DNA from: Jeotgalicoccus nanhaiensis
GTDB lineage: Bacteria; Bacillota; Bacilli; Staphylococcales; Salinicoccaceae
NCBI GenBank assembly: GCA_004570955.1
Contig: SPPL01000004.1
Coordinates: forward strand, 96,755-160,754
Length of the DNA stretch: 64,000 bases
Direction: 5' to 3'
The position numbers and the translations under genes were made by a program. Position 1 is the first letter of the stretch. Each line of letters starts with the position of its first letter. Of the stretch, positions 27,157-36,568 are shown in pieces. Below the pieces are notes generated by a model. The model made no database searches. It saw nothing but the letters and a program-made list of their open reading frames with translations, and had not been told where the DNA came from.

Positions 27157-28566
27157 TCAAGGTTTAGCCACACACGTATTATATAAAGCTTCCAGATAAA
27201 TCGCTGTTGCCAGCAGCAGTTCATCGATATTCATACGCTCATCTTTCTGGTGCATCGTATCAATAGTATCGCTGAACATTGCACCGAAAGCGACACCCCT
27301 TTCAAGGGTACGCGCATAGGTTCCTCCGCCGATAGTAAATGCTTCACTGTCATCACCGGTGTGCTTCTGATAGCTTTCCAGCAATTTTAAAACAAGCGGG
27401 TCATTCTTATCGACATAATGGGGTTTCTGGTCACTGATATCTTCAATTGTAAAACCTGTTTCTTTTATCGTTTCTTCCAAATTTTCAATGCCCTGATCAA
27501 AATCAAGACCAGCCGGATATCTTAAGTTCACCCCGAAAATACCGCCGTCAACTTCCGTATAGTTGATCATACCTGTATTTACACTGACATTTCCCATCTC
27601 TTCGTGATGATGCGCCATGTCGAACTGTTCTCCGCTTAAATTGCCGATGATGTATTTTTCTGCAAAATTGACAAACTGTCTGCCATTTGTATCGAGCTCA
27701 ATTTCCACAAGAAACTTAAGCAGCTCGGTACCGGCGTTCACACCCTCTTCCGGTGTCGAACCGTGTGCACTTTTGCCGGACAGTTCAAGTTTTAAGAAGC
27801 CGCCGTCAATTTCGTATTTCCCGGTATTTCCTGTTTTCCGGATAAACCCTTCGTAAGCTTGAATAATTGAGCTCATTTGTGTCAGAACTTTTAGTTTCGC
27901 TTCCGCAGACTCCGGCACCATGTTGTAACGCTCACCGGATATAAATGCTTTTAATTCAATATCGCTGTCGACATATTCATCATCGAGATTCGTCTGCACG
28001 ATATTAAACGAAGTAATTCCTTTTTCTCCGTGAATAACCGGGAAAGCAGCGTCGGGCGAAAATCCTGCATCCGGCATTTCTTCGCTTTTAAAATAAGCTT
28101 CTGTACACTGCCAGTCAGACTCTTCATCCGTGCCGACAATCAGGCGGACACGCTGATTAAATTTATACCCTTCGTTATGTAAAATTTTTAAGGCGTAATA
28201 AGCAGCCATTGTCGGCCCTTTATCGTCTTGTACACCTCGCGCGGTAATTTCATTATTGGCAAGGACCGGTTCGAATGGTTCCGACGTCCACCCTTTGCCC
28301 GGCGGCACTACATCCACATGCCCGAGAACACCGAACAATTTCTCCCCTTGACCAAATTCAATATGACCGGCAAGATTATCTACAACTTTCGTCGGCAGTC
28401 CTTCTTGTGCTCCGAGATTAATCATATATTCGAGGGCTTGTTTCGGCCCTTCACCGACAGGCGCGTCCTTAACTGCATCACTTTTTACACTGTCAATTGA
28501 GAGCAGCCCCATCAAATCCTTGATTAAATCATCTTTATATTGACTAACTAATTGTTTCGCATCCAT
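27157..28566 (-). CDS. pepV: Dipeptidase PepV (M20 family)
   Basis: A 469-residue M20A zinc dipeptidase acting on dipeptides with broad specificity in the cytoplasm. The metal and catalytic blocks are LFGVLGHVDVVPPGKGW (H and D), ARGVQDDKGPTMA (bridging Asp), VGTDEESDW (catalytic Glu) and the C-terminal GGTYAR. The start used is the ATG at 28566 (MDAKQLVSQYKDD), behind a GGAG site; the in-frame extension to 28671 runs through the promoter region and is rejected. A sigma-A-like promoter is visible upstream. Confidence 0.94.
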   Translation of the reverse strand: MDAKQLVSQYKDDLIKDLMGLLSIDSVKSDAVKDAPVGEGPKQALEYMINLGAQEGLPTKVVDNLAGHIEFGQGEKLFGVLGHVDVVPPGKGWTSEPFEPVLANNEITARGVQDDKGPTMAAYYALKILHNEGYKFNQRVRLIVGTDEESDWQCTEAYFKSEEMPDAGFSPDAAFPVIHGEKGITSFNIVQTNLDDEYVDSDIELKAFISGERYNMVPESAEAKLKVLTQMSSIIQAYEGFIRKTGNTGKYEIDGGFLKLELSGKSAHGSTPEEGVNAGTELLKFLVEIELDTNGRQFVNFAEKYIIGNLSGEQFDMAHHHEEMGNVSVNTGMINYTEVDGGIFGVNLRYPAGLDFDQGIENLEETIKETGFTIEDISDQKPHYVDKNDPLVLKLLESYQKHTGDDSEAFTIGGGTYARTLERGVAFGAMFSDTIDTMHQKDERMNIDELLLATAIYLEALYNTCVAKP

Positions 28567-28597
28567 TATTATCAGCTCCAGCAAGAGATTTTCTTCT

Positions 28598-28626
28598 ATT
28601 ATATACTTTTTAATAAGTTTTTTCAG
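28598..28626 (-). promoter_or_regulatory. SigA-type promoter of pepV
   Basis: CTGAAA (28626-28621) and TATAAT (28603-28598) on the minus strand are spaced 17 nt, 31 nt upstream of the ATG. Array C begins 40 nt further upstream. Confidence 0.65.
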
Positions 28627-28665
28627 TTTTGGTGTGGGAGAAATTTTACGAAAAGTGACTGGGAT

Positions 28666-28896
28666 ATACATGAGCTTCCGTCATGCCAACGCATCGCGCC
28701 TTTCGTATACATGAACACCCGTCATGCCAACGCACCGAGCCTTTCGTATACATGAGCTTCCGTCATGCCAACGCACCGAGTCTTTCGTATACATGAGCAC
28801 CCGTCATGCCAACGCACCGAGCCTTTCGTATACATGAGCTTCCGTCATGCCAACGCACCGAGTCTTTCGTATACATGAGCACCCGTCATGCCAACC
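28666..28896. repeat. Array C: five full and one partial 41-bp repeats
   Basis: Units start at 28666, 28707, 28748, 28789, 28830 and 28871. Each reads ATACATGAg/a-C, CCGTCATGCCAACGCA and CTTTCGT, with CATGA and TCATG forming a 5-bp stem around 7 nt. Units alternate between GAGCTTCC and GA(G/A)CACCC loops, and also alternate GAGCC/GAGTC late in the unit, which suggests duplication of an 82-bp dimer. Read on the minus strand, it carries TTGGCATGACGGG, the core of array A. Confidence 0.95.
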
Positions 28897-28919
28897 CCAT
28901 CAAACCAGGTTGGCATGAC
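28885..28919. repeat. 12-bp inverted repeat capping array C
   Basis: GTCATGCCAACC (28885-28896) and GGTTGGCATGAC (28908-28919) pair perfectly around 11 nt. The right arm is a reversed half-unit, in the orientation of array A. Confidence 0.85.
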
Positions 28920-28968
28920 AGTGATCTTGAGGAAACTTTTCTGACAATCCGTCTTTAATCTACTCTAT

Positions 28969-29010
28969 AAAAAAACGGCCTGAAAATCTTAAAATCAAGA
29001 TTTTCAAGCC
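28969..29010 (-). terminator. Terminator of the LEA-like protein gene
   Basis: On the minus strand GGCTTGAAAATCTT pairs with AAGATTTTCAGGCC around a GATTTT loop, followed by a run of seven T. Confidence 0.85.
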
Positions 29011-29061
29011 ATCTCTCTTATTGCTTCAAGGCTTTTGTCTAAGCCTTTTAAATTTGCTTAA

Positions 29062-29895
29062 TTATTGCTTGTTTTTGCCGCTATTCTTATTGTTGTTGTT
29101 TTTGTTCTTGTTGTTATTACTGTTTTTATTGTTATCAGTAACGACATGAACGTTATGATTTTCATCTTTAGCGCCTGCTTCCCCAACAACATCAACATCG
29201 TGTTCTTCTTCGAATTTCTCTACTTCGCTTTCTGAAAGTCCACCTTCATCTGCGAGTACAGATTCTCTCTGATCAACATTATCCGGAGTCTCTCTATCCG
29301 GTTTAGCATCTGCATCAGATTTATCTTTATTCATTTCTTTTTTAGCGTCTTTTTTTACTTCGTCCGCTTTTTTCTGACCTTTTTCTTTTAATTTTTCTTT
29401 GTAAGCTTCAGGGTCTTCTGCCGCTTGATCTACTTCTTTATTCGCTTTAGACTGAACGTCATCAGCTTTGTCTTTCGCTGAATCTACCTTCTCGTTTGCT
29501 TTAGTTTGCGCGTCATCAATTTTGTCTTTTACTGCATCTACTTTTTCGTTCGCTTTAGACTGTACGTCTTCGGCTTTGTCTTTCGCAGCATCCATCTGAT
29601 CGTTTGCTTTGGATTGTACTTCTTTTGCTTTGTCAGTTACTTTATTCTGCATGTTTTCTGCGTAAGCTTTCGGATCTTCTTTTGCTTTAGAATATTCTTC
29701 CTGAGCTTTAGACTGAACATCCTGCACTTTTGCAGTTGCTTTCTCCTGCACGTTTTGTGCATAGCCTTTCGGATCTTCTTTCGCTTTCGCATATTCTTCT
29801 TTTACTGCATCTTTATTATCTGCAAGTTTTTTTGCAGCATATGCAATACCGAGTACCGCACCGACTTTAAATACTAAATTAAATAATTTTCCCAT
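29062..29895 (-). CDS. YtxH-like protein with LEA/apolipoprotein-like helical repeats
   Basis: A 277-residue protein. A short hydrophobic N-terminus (LFNLVFKVGAVLGIAYAAKKL) is followed by long amphipathic alanine- and lysine-rich repeats. The clearest are four 18-residue units starting KAN (KANDQMDAAKDKAEDVQS and relatives, about residues 92-160), preceded by two PK-G/A-Y units spaced about 30 residues. The pattern resembles LEA group 3 or apolipoprotein-type helices used in desiccation or salt tolerance. The tail is asparagine- and lysine-rich low complexity. The start is the ATG at 29895, behind GAGGTG. Function is inferred only from composition. Confidence 0.75.
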   Translation of the reverse strand: MGKLFNLVFKVGAVLGIAYAAKKLADNKDAVKEEYAKAKEDPKGYAQNVQEKATAKVQDVQSKAQEEYSKAKEDPKAYAENMQNKVTDKAKEVQSKANDQMDAAKDKAEDVQSKANEKVDAVKDKIDDAQTKANEKVDSAKDKADDVQSKANKEVDQAAEDPEAYKEKLKEKGQKKADEVKKDAKKEMNKDKSDADAKPDRETPDNVDQRESVLADEGGLSESEVEKFEEEHDVDVVGEAGAKDENHNVHVVTDNNKNSNNNKNKNNNNKNSGKNKQ

Positions 29896-29971
29896 TTGAT
29901 ACACCTCATATTATAAAATTGTTTTTCATTGAACTTAATATAAAATATACCCTGGTCTGGATATTCTAAAC

Positions 29972-30661
29972 TTAATTATTTAAATTTTTTATTTCTTCTT
30001 CAGTTAACCTGCGATATTCGCCTTCAGCAAGTGTTTTATCCAGTATCAATGATGCAAAGCCCGTCCGCTTCAGCCTGACAACCTCATTGCCGGTGGCTGA
30101 AAACATCCGCTTAACCTGATGAAACTTTCCTTCAGTAATCGACAGCGATACTTCTTTCGGACTTAATAGTTCCGCTTTTGCAGGTTTAGTTGTAAAGTCC
30201 TTCAATTCAATTCCCGTTTCAAGCCTGATGATATCTTCCGGTGTCACTTCGTCTCGCAGTGTCACGTGATACATTTTATAGTATTCATTTTTAGGAGACA
30301 GCAGCTGGTGGGCAAGTTTGCCGTCGTTTGTAATAAACAAAAGCCCCACCGTATCTTTGTCCAGTCTGCCGACAGGGAATAATTCACCCTGCTGTGGATG
30401 GGCGATTAAATCGATGACTGTTTCCGTCGGACCTTCTTCCGTTGAAGATATTACTCCGTCCGGCTTATTCATCATAAAGTAAATAAATTCCTCAAGCACA
30501 ATCGGCACATCGATATAATAAATTTCGTCATCGTAACTGACGTCTGTCTTCGGACTTTTAACGATATCCCCGTTAACGGAAATATCTCCTTTTTTAATCA
30601 GTTTATTGACTTCTTTGCGGCTGCCGAGATTTGCATTCGCAAGATATTTATCCAGTCTCAT
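29972..30661 (-). CDS. RsuA-family rRNA pseudouridine synthase (YtzG-like)
   Basis: A 229-residue pseudouridine synthase with an N-terminal S4 domain (MRLDKYLANANLGSRKEVNK) and the RsuA/RluB catalytic loop PVGRLDKDTVGLLFITNDG containing the nucleophilic aspartate. The GKFHQVKRMFSATGNEV block follows. The target is probably a small-subunit rRNA uridine, but the site cannot be told. Its start overlaps the ytgP stop by one base (TAATG), so the two are translationally coupled. Confidence 0.92.
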   Translation of the reverse strand: MRLDKYLANANLGSRKEVNKLIKKGDISVNGDIVKSPKTDVSYDDEIYYIDVPIVLEEFIYFMMNKPDGVISSTEEGPTETVIDLIAHPQQGELFPVGRLDKDTVGLLFITNDGKLAHQLLSPKNEYYKMYHVTLRDEVTPEDIIRLETGIELKDFTTKPAKAELLSPKEVSLSITEGKFHQVKRMFSATGNEVVRLKRTGFASLILDKTLAEGEYRRLTEEEIKNLNN

Positions 30662-32295
30662 TATAAAAACTTCACTTTCTGACGGATTTTCCCTGCCCGG
30701 TCTCCGAGCACTTCATCTGCAAGTCCTGTTTTAAATGAAATAAACAGATAGACAAGCACACCTGCCGGCACTGTAATTAACAGTGTAAGAACCGAGCTCG
30801 CTGTCGTCATTTCATCGATATTAATCATCAGCAGGTAGTATACAAGTTCTACTGCCAACAGCATTGCCAGCGCGCATACAATAATCTGAAAGATCGGTGC
30901 CACGAAGGCGCGGAAACGAATTTTTCCGTGTTTTTTAATAATAATCAGGTTCATAATTACTCCGGCGCCGAGAGCGATGGCTGTTCCCATGACTGCGCCG
31001 ACTGTGTAAAAGTTCATAATCAGCGGAATGTTGATAGCCGCTTTGATGACGAGCATGACAATGACTACGTAAAACGTCAGGTGCTGCTTGTCGATTCCCT
31101 GAACGATGGAGCACGTCACAGAAAACAAGGAAATGATAATGCTGACAGGTGCATAAAAAGTCAGTATCATAATTCCGACTTCGTTATAGCTGTAAAACGA
31201 TGTATAGATCGGTGCTGATAAAATCATCATTCCGATACCTGCCGGGATAACGAAAAATAGGAGCATCAGAATCATAGACTTCACCTGGCTGTGAACATTA
31301 TCAAATAATTTCTGCTGATAATTTTTTGTGATGAACGGTAAAATAGTAATCGCAAAGGCAGATGCGAATGCTGTCGGAATCATCACGAGTTTGTGCGTTG
31401 TCAGGTTCAGCATTCCGAACCATGAATCCTGCACACTGCCCGGCACGCCGGCGAGTGTCAATGCGTTATTATGCGTCATCTGGTCGATAAATAAAACGAC
31501 CGGAATACTCACGCTGACAATAATAAACGGCAGGCCATAGCGGATAATTTCCTTATACATTTCACCGTAGGACAAATCGATGCCGCTCGTATCCTGTTTC
31601 CGCTGTTCAGCCATAAACGGTTTGCGTTTTCTCCAGAATACGGCGAGTGTTACAGTTGCACCGACCGCTCCGATAAAAGCAGCAAAAACGGCAATTTCGT
31701 TAGCAGTTTTTATCGAACCGTCCATTACATTAATAACGATAAAGGCACCTGATAACAATACCGCGATACGTAAAATCTGTTCGACAACTGACGAGACGCT
31801 CGTCGGGCCAAATGACTCGTGTCCCTGGAAAATCCCTCTCCACGTTGCCATAAATGGTACAACAATGACTGCAAAACTGATTACGCGTATAATACTGGTG
31901 ATATCTTCGGTGCTCCAGCGGTGTTCTCCGCCTCCGCCTGCTGCACTTTGTGCTTCAGCGATAACCGGCGCCATGAAATATAAAGCAAGAAAAGCAAGAA
32001 TACCTGAAACCATCATGACAACGAGACTTGATTTGTAAAGTTTCTGACTGGTCTCGTAAGCACCGAGCGCATTATACTTTGCAACGAATTTCGATACCGC
32101 TCCGGGCACGCCGGCTGCGGCAATCGACAGCATAATTGTATACGGTGTATAAGCATACCCGTAAAGAGCGAGATTTTCTTCTCCGCCCATTATGCTGTAA
32201 AATGGAATTAAATAAAGCATCCCCAAAATCTGGGTAGTAAATGTAGCCGCGGTTAAAAGGAATGTACCGCGAAACATCTTTTTCTGATCCGACAT
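30661..32295 (-). CDS. YtgP/MurJ-type polysaccharide or lipid II flippase
   Basis: A 544-residue member of the MOP superfamily with about 14 membrane helices, close to Bacillus YtgP (Amj/MurJ-related) and the staphylococcal protein at the same position. The N-terminus FRGTFLLTAATFTTQILGML and AAAGVPGAVSKFVAKYNALG blocks are typical. It probably flips lipid-linked wall precursors across the membrane. It precedes the pseudouridine synthase gene in an operon, and is divergent from the flavoprotein gene at 32379. Confidence 0.9.
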   Translation of the reverse strand: MSDQKKMFRGTFLLTAATFTTQILGMLYLIPFYSIMGGEENLALYGYAYTPYTIMLSIAAAGVPGAVSKFVAKYNALGAYETSQKLYKSSLVVMMVSGILAFLALYFMAPVIAEAQSAAGGGGEHRWSTEDITSIIRVISFAVIVVPFMATWRGIFQGHESFGPTSVSSVVEQILRIAVLLSGAFIVINVMDGSIKTANEIAVFAAFIGAVGATVTLAVFWRKRKPFMAEQRKQDTSGIDLSYGEMYKEIIRYGLPFIIVSVSIPVVLFIDQMTHNNALTLAGVPGSVQDSWFGMLNLTTHKLVMIPTAFASAFAITILPFITKNYQQKLFDNVHSQVKSMILMLLFFVIPAGIGMMILSAPIYTSFYSYNEVGIMILTFYAPVSIIISLFSVTCSIVQGIDKQHLTFYVVIVMLVIKAAINIPLIMNFYTVGAVMGTAIALGAGVIMNLIIIKKHGKIRFRAFVAPIFQIIVCALAMLLAVELVYYLLMINIDEMTTASSVLTLLITVPAGVLVYLFISFKTGLADEVLGDRAGKIRQKVKFL

Positions 32296-32378
32296 ATATT
32301 AACCCTTCTTATCTATAATAAACATACCCATTATTATAATGGATAAAGGAATACTTTAAAACTAAAAGGAGAAAACTC

Positions 32379-33632
32379 ATGTACGATACAATAGTAATCG
32401 GCGGCGGTGTCAGCGGAATTATGGCAGCCTACGCTGCAAGTTTAAACAATAACAAGGTGCTTTTAATCGAAAAGAATAAAAAGCTCGGCAAAAAATTGCT
32501 GATTTCAGGCGGAGGCCGTTGCAATGTGACCAACCGTCTGCCTTATGAAGAAATTATTAAACATATACCGGGTAACGGAAAATTTCTATACGGCCCATTT
32601 TCTGTCTTTGACAATGAATCAATTATTAATTTCGTCGAATCCAATGGCGTAAAATTAAAAGAAGAAGACCATGGCCGGATGTTCCCGGTTTCGAACAAGG
32701 CAAAAGATGTGCTGAATGTATTTTTAGAACAGCTCGATCAGAATAAAGTGGACATCCGTTTTGAAACGGAAGTTGCTGCAGTATTAACTGAAGACGATAA
32801 AATTACCGGTGTAAAAACAAGCGATGGAGATACATTTAACGCCCGCAATGTCATTATTACGACCGGCGGCAAAAGTGTGCCACAGACAGGCTCTACAGGT
32901 GACGGCCACAAATTTGCAAAAACACTCGGACATACAGTCACCGACCTATTTCCGACCGAAGTACCGATTACATCCAACCAGCGTTTTTTCACTGACGGTT
33001 CCTTAAAAGGCATCAGTCTTGACGACGTTGCTTTATCTGTCTTAAAGAAAAACGGCAAACCCCGTGTAACTCATCAGATGGATATGATTTTTACTCATTT
33101 TGGCGTGAGCGGCCCTGCTGCCCTCCGCTGCAGCCAGTTCGTCTACAAAGAACAGCTGGCACAGAAGAAAGAAAACATTAAAATGCAGCTCGACTTTTTC
33201 CCGCAGTATACGATGGGTGAAATGCAAGAATACATTAATAAAACTATTAAAGATAATATCGATAAAAGTTTGAAAAATATTTTAAAAAATATACACCAGG
33301 AACGGCTAATTAATTTCATGCTTGAGTATTTAAAAATCGACGGCAGCACCAGCGGCCACCACGTATCGAATCAGCAGAAACAGGCACTTGTTGAATTTTT
33401 CAAACGCTTTACTTTTAACGTTAACGGCACTCAGTCAATTGAAAAAGCCTTTGTTACAGGCGGCGGCGTTAACTTAAAAGAAATTAACCCGTCTACCATG
33501 TCGAGCAAGTTAATCGAGGGACTCCACTTTGCAGGAGAAGTACTGGATATTCACGGCTACACCGGCGGATACAATATTACGAGCGCACTGGTCACCGGCT
33601 ATGTGGCAGGATATCACTGTTCGAATGGGTAA
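32379..33632 (+). CDS. HI0933-family FAD/NAD(P)-binding oxidoreductase
   Basis: A 417-residue flavoprotein of the HI0933 (BaiN-like) family. The dinucleotide-binding loop is VIGGGVSGIMAAYA (6-19). Further signatures are LISGGGRCNVTN, TTGGKSVPQTGSTGDG, and the C-terminal GLHFAGEVLDIHGYTGGYN. The reaction is not established for most members; the fold suggests an FAD-dependent reductase. The ribosome site is AAAAGGAG. It is convergent with leuS across array D and hairpin copy 2. Confidence 0.9.
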   Translation: MYDTIVIGGGVSGIMAAYAASLNNNKVLLIEKNKKLGKKLLISGGGRCNVTNRLPYEEIIKHIPGNGKFLYGPFSVFDNESIINFVESNGVKLKEEDHGRMFPVSNKAKDVLNVFLEQLDQNKVDIRFETEVAAVLTEDDKITGVKTSDGDTFNARNVIITTGGKSVPQTGSTGDGHKFAKTLGHTVTDLFPTEVPITSNQRFFTDGSLKGISLDDVALSVLKKNGKPRVTHQMDMIFTHFGVSGPAALRCSQFVYKEQLAQKKENIKMQLDFFPQYTMGEMQEYINKTIKDNIDKSLKNILKNIHQERLINFMLEYLKIDGSTSGHHVSNQQKQALVEFFKRFTFNVNGTQSIEKAFVTGGGVNLKEINPSTMSSKLIEGLHFAGEVLDIHGYTGGYNITSALVTGYVAGYHCSNG

Positions 33633-33670
33633 ATCTGGTTTAACTAATGCATTTAATCCCGTGGTTCAAC

Positions 33671-33757
33671 CCTCGGTTCACAACAGGAGAATGCCGTTGT
33701 TAACCGAGGGCGTTGGATTCACAACAAGAGTATACCGTTGTTAACCGCACCGCAAAA
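33671..33757. repeat. Array D: two 41-bp hairpin repeats
   Basis: The anchor TTCACAAC occurs at 33677 and 33718, exactly 41 bp apart, each followed by CCGTTGTTAACCG. The first unit is a strong hairpin: CCTCGGTTcACAAC (33671-33684) pairs with GTTGTtAACCGAGG (33696-33709), with one mismatch in 14, around an 11-nt loop. The same ACAAC/CCGTTGTTA layout occurs in array E. Confidence 0.85.
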
Positions 33758-33772
33758 CCCATCGGATAATTT

Positions 33773-33862
33773 AAAACTCGTACGTTACCTTTCCTGGGGC
33801 ATCGCTTGAGCTTGTAGCCTCAAGCTGATGCTATTCCCCTAGGAGTCTAACGTACGAGTTTT
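33773..33862. repeat. Structured intergenic hairpin element, copy 2
   Basis: AAAACTCGTACGTTA (33773-33787) and TAACGTACGAGTTTT (33848-33862) form a perfect 15-bp stem. The interior keeps the GGGGCATC, TGTAG, CTGATGCTATTCCCC and AGGAGTC blocks of copy 1 (850-936), while the inner stem is TTGAG/CTCAA. T residues follow on the plus strand. It may terminate transcription of the flavoprotein gene. Confidence 0.75.
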
Positions 33863-33872
33863 TTGAAAAATA

Positions 33873-33907
33873 CACCGCTCCGGTCTGCAATCAGGCCCGG
33901 AGCGGTG
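33873..33907 (-). terminator. Terminator of leuS
   Basis: CACCGCTCCGG (33873-33883) pairs perfectly with CCGGAGCGGTG (33897-33907). A TATTTTTC tail follows on the minus strand. Confidence 0.8.
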
Positions 33908-33914
33908 CTTTTGC

Positions 33915-36329
33915 TTAATTAGCTACAATATTCACTAATTTCTGAGGTACAACGATTACTTTACGTACCGTTTTTCCTTCTATTGCTTCTTTAATTTTTT
34001 CATCAGCCAGTGCAAGTTCTTCAATTGCTTCTTTTGTGAGGTCTCTTTCGATTTCCAGTTTATTCTTAACTTTGCCGTTAACCTGTACAACGATCTCCAC
34101 TGTGTCTTCTACAAGTTTTGATTCATCGTAGGCAGGCCATTCTGCATAGGCAAGTGTTTCTTCGTTGCCTAAAATACTCCACAATTCTTCCGCGATGTGC
34201 GGCGCTACAGGAGACAGCAGTTTAACAAAGTTTTCGATATAAGACTTGCTGACTTCTTCAGCTTTGTAGGCTTCATTTACGAATACCATCAGCTGTGAAA
34301 TACCCGTGTTAAACAGCAGCGATGCGAAGTCTTCCGTTACTTTCTTCACAGTTTCATTATAAACTTTATCGAGATCAGGTGTTTCTTTGTCGACGATTTT
34401 CGCTGCAGGTTCACCTGTTTCTTCATTAACTATGAGTCTCCATACACGGTCTAAGAATCTTCTTGCTCCGTCGAGTCCGTTTTCACTCCATGCGATTGAT
34501 GCATCGAGCGGCCCCATAAACATTTCATACAGTCTCAGCGTATCTGCCCCGTGAGAATAAATAATATCATCCGGATTTACTACGTTGCCTTTTGATTTAC
34601 TCATCTTCTCGTTGCCTTCACCTAGAATCATTCCCTGGTTATACAGCTTCTGGAATGGTTCTTTCGTTGGAACAACGCCAAGGTCGTACAGGAACTTGTG
34701 CCAGAATCTTGCGTAAAGTAAGTGCAGTACCGCATGCTCTGCACCGCCGATATATAAATCTACAGGCAGCCAGTGTTTCAGTTTTTCAGGGTCAGCCAGC
34801 TGTTCCGTATTGTGCGGGTCGATAAAGCGCAGGAAGTACCAGCTGCTACCGGCCCACTGCGGCATTGTGTTTGTTTCACGGCGGCCTTTAACGCCGTCTT
34901 CTCTGACAACATTAATCCACTCAGTATTGTTAGCAAGCGGTGATTCGCCTGTACCTGACGGTTTGATTTCAGTCATTACCGGCAGTTCGAGCGGCAGCTC
35001 TTCTTCAGGAACTGTCGTCATCGTGCCGTCTTCCCAGTGAATTACAGGAATCGGCTCACCCCAGTAACGCTGGCGGCTGAACAGCCAGTCTCTTAATCTG
35101 TAAGTAATTTTTGCTTCGCCGGCATTTTTCTCTTCGAGAAGCTCAATTGCTTTCTTAATACCGTCCTCGAGGCCAAGTCCATTAAGCTCTCCTGAGTTAA
35201 TGTGCACACCTTCGCCGGTAAATGCTTCCTCTTCTATATTTCCGCCTTTAAGCACTGGAAGTATCTCAAGATCAAACTGCTTAGCAAATTCATAGTCGCG
35301 TTCATCATGCGCCGGAACAGCCATAATTGCACCAGTACCGTAAGACGCTAAAACGTAGTCCGCAATCCAAATCGGCAGTTTTTCTCCGCTTAATGGATTA
35401 ATTGCATAAGCACCTGTAAACACACCGGTTTTTTCTTTCGCAAGATCAGTACGTTCGAGCTCGCTCTTATGCGCCGCTTTTTCCTGATAAGCTTTAACCG
35501 CTTCACTTTCTTCATCAGAAGTAATTTTATCAATTAATTTATGTTCTGGAGAAAGAACTGCATACGTTGCTCCGTATATCGTATCCGGACGTGTTGTAAA
35601 CGCAGAGAATGACTCATCGAAACCATCGATTTCAAAAGTGACGTTTGCCCCTTCTGATTTGCCGATCCAGTTGCGCTGCATATCTTTTAATGATTCAGGC
35701 CAATCGAGATCATCAAGGTCTTCCAGTAAACGGTCAGCGTATTCAGTAATACGGAGAATCCATTGTCTCATCGGTTTCCTTACTACCGGATGGCCGCCGC
35801 GTTCACTCTTGCCGTCAATAACTTCTTCATTGGCGAGCACTGTGCCGAGTGCTTCACACCAGTTCACAGGTACTTCATCTACGTAGGCAAGTCCTTTTTT
35901 ATACAGCTGGATAAAAATCCACTGTGTCCATTTATAGTATTCAGGATCTGTCGTGTTAATTTCTCTGTCCCAGTCGTAGCTGAAACCAAGTTCTTTGATC
36001 TGACGGCGGAAGTTATCGATATTCTTTTCGTTAAAAGCATGAATATCATTGCCGGTGTCAATTGCATACTGTTCTGCAGGCAGACCAAAGGCGTCCCAGC
36101 CCATAGGGTGAAGCACATTGTAGCCCTGCATGCGTTTCATACGGCTGACGATATCTGTCGCTGTGTAGCCTTCCGGATGACCGACGTGAAGTCCGGCACC
36201 TGACGGGTACGGGAACATATCGAGGGCGTAAAATTTCTCTTTGCCGATTTCGTCTTCGGTTTTAAATGTTTTGTTGTTTTCCCAATACTGCTGCCATTTT
36301 TTTTCGATGTCTCTGTGTTTAAACGTCAT
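33915..36329 (-). CDS. leuS: Leucyl-tRNA synthetase
   Basis: An 804-residue class Ia synthetase that charges tRNA-Leu, with an internal CP1 editing domain. The HIGH-type motif is HVGH at 48-51 ([12 protein letters not shown]), and KMSKS is at 575-579 ([11 protein letters not shown]). The editing-site threonine-rich block [12 protein letters not shown] is present. The start is the ATG at 36329 behind AGGAGGAAAACC. A T-box leader with a leucine specifier controls it. It is convergent with the flavoprotein gene. Confidence 0.97.
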   Translation of the reverse strand: MTFKHRDIEKKWQQYWENNKTFKTEDEIGKEKFYALDMFPYPSGAGLHVGHPEGYTATDIVSRMKRMQGYNVLHPMGWDAFGLPAEQYAIDTGNDIHAFNEKNIDNFRRQIKELGFSYDWDREINTTDPEYYKWTQWIFIQLYKKGLAYVDEVPVNWCEALGTVLANEEVIDGKSERGGHPVVRKPMRQWILRITEYADRLLEDLDDLDWPESLKDMQRNWIGKSEGANVTFEIDGFDESFSAFTTRPDTIYGATYAVLSPEHKLIDKITSDEESEAVKAYQEKAAHKSELERTDLAKEKTGVFTGAYAINPLSGEKLPIWIADYVLASYGTGAIMAVPAHDERDYEFAKQFDLEILPVLKGGNIEEEAFTGEGVHINSGELNGLGLEDGIKKAIELLEEKNAGEAKITYRLRDWLFSRQRYWGEPIPVIHWEDGTMTTVPEEELPLELPVMTEIKPSGTGESPLANNTEWINVVREDGVKGRRETNTMPQWAGSSWYFLRFIDPHNTEQLADPEKLKHWLPVDLYIGGAEHAVLHLLYARFWHKFLYDLGVVPTKEPFQKLYNQGMILGEGNEKMSKSKGNVVNPDDIIYSHGADTLRLYEMFMGPLDASIAWSENGLDGARRFLDRVWRLIVNEETGEPAAKIVDKETPDLDKVYNETVKKVTEDFASLLFNTGISQLMVFVNEAYKAEEVSKSYIENFVKLLSPVAPHIAEELWSILGNEETLAYAEWPAYDESKLVEDTVEIVVQVNGKVKNKLEIERDLTKEAIEELALADEKIKEAIEGKTVRKVIVVPQKLVNIVAN

Positions 36330-36353
36330 TGGTTTTCCTCCTATTAAATAAAA

Positions 36354-36536
36354 AAATCCCATATCTAAAAAAGATATGGGACGATCTATACGACCGCGGT
36401 ACCACCCGCATTCACATTATGTGCAACTTTAAAAGATATGAAATTAACACAGACAAGTTCACTTGACGTTAATACCGGTTCACACCAGCCACCGGCTCTC
36501 TTAAAGAAACGTTTCTGCTACTGCTTCTGATACTAA
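36354..36536 (-). promoter_or_regulatory. T-box riboswitch leader of leuS (specifier CUU, Leu)
   Basis: The minus strand shows an AGAGAGCCGGTGGCTGGTGT stem I segment, a GTGAACTTGTC specifier loop with the leucine codon CUU at 36457-36455, the T-box core GGGTGGTACCGCG at 36407-36395, and a terminator (TCCCATATCT pairing with AGATATGGGA, then T) at 36354-36383. The specifier agrees with the gene downstream. Confidence 0.93.
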
Positions 36537-36537
36537 T

Positions 36538-36566
36538 AATATAGCTGAATTTCATTAATATAGCAA
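36538..36566 (-). promoter_or_regulatory. SigA-type promoter for the leuS T-box transcript
   Basis: TTGCTA (36566-36561) and TATATT (36543-36538) on the minus strand with a 17-nt spacer, directly after the ogt stop codon. Confidence 0.6.
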
Positions 36567-36568
36567 GG

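Noticed and set aside
28666..28896. Tandem binding sites of a local regulator of pepV
   Set aside because: The array lies upstream of the pepV promoter, but the same family occurs between convergent genes without promoters, so a specific pepV operator is unlikely.
35763..36203. 146-codon frame opposite leuS
   Set aside because: Antisense shadow of a conserved synthetase.
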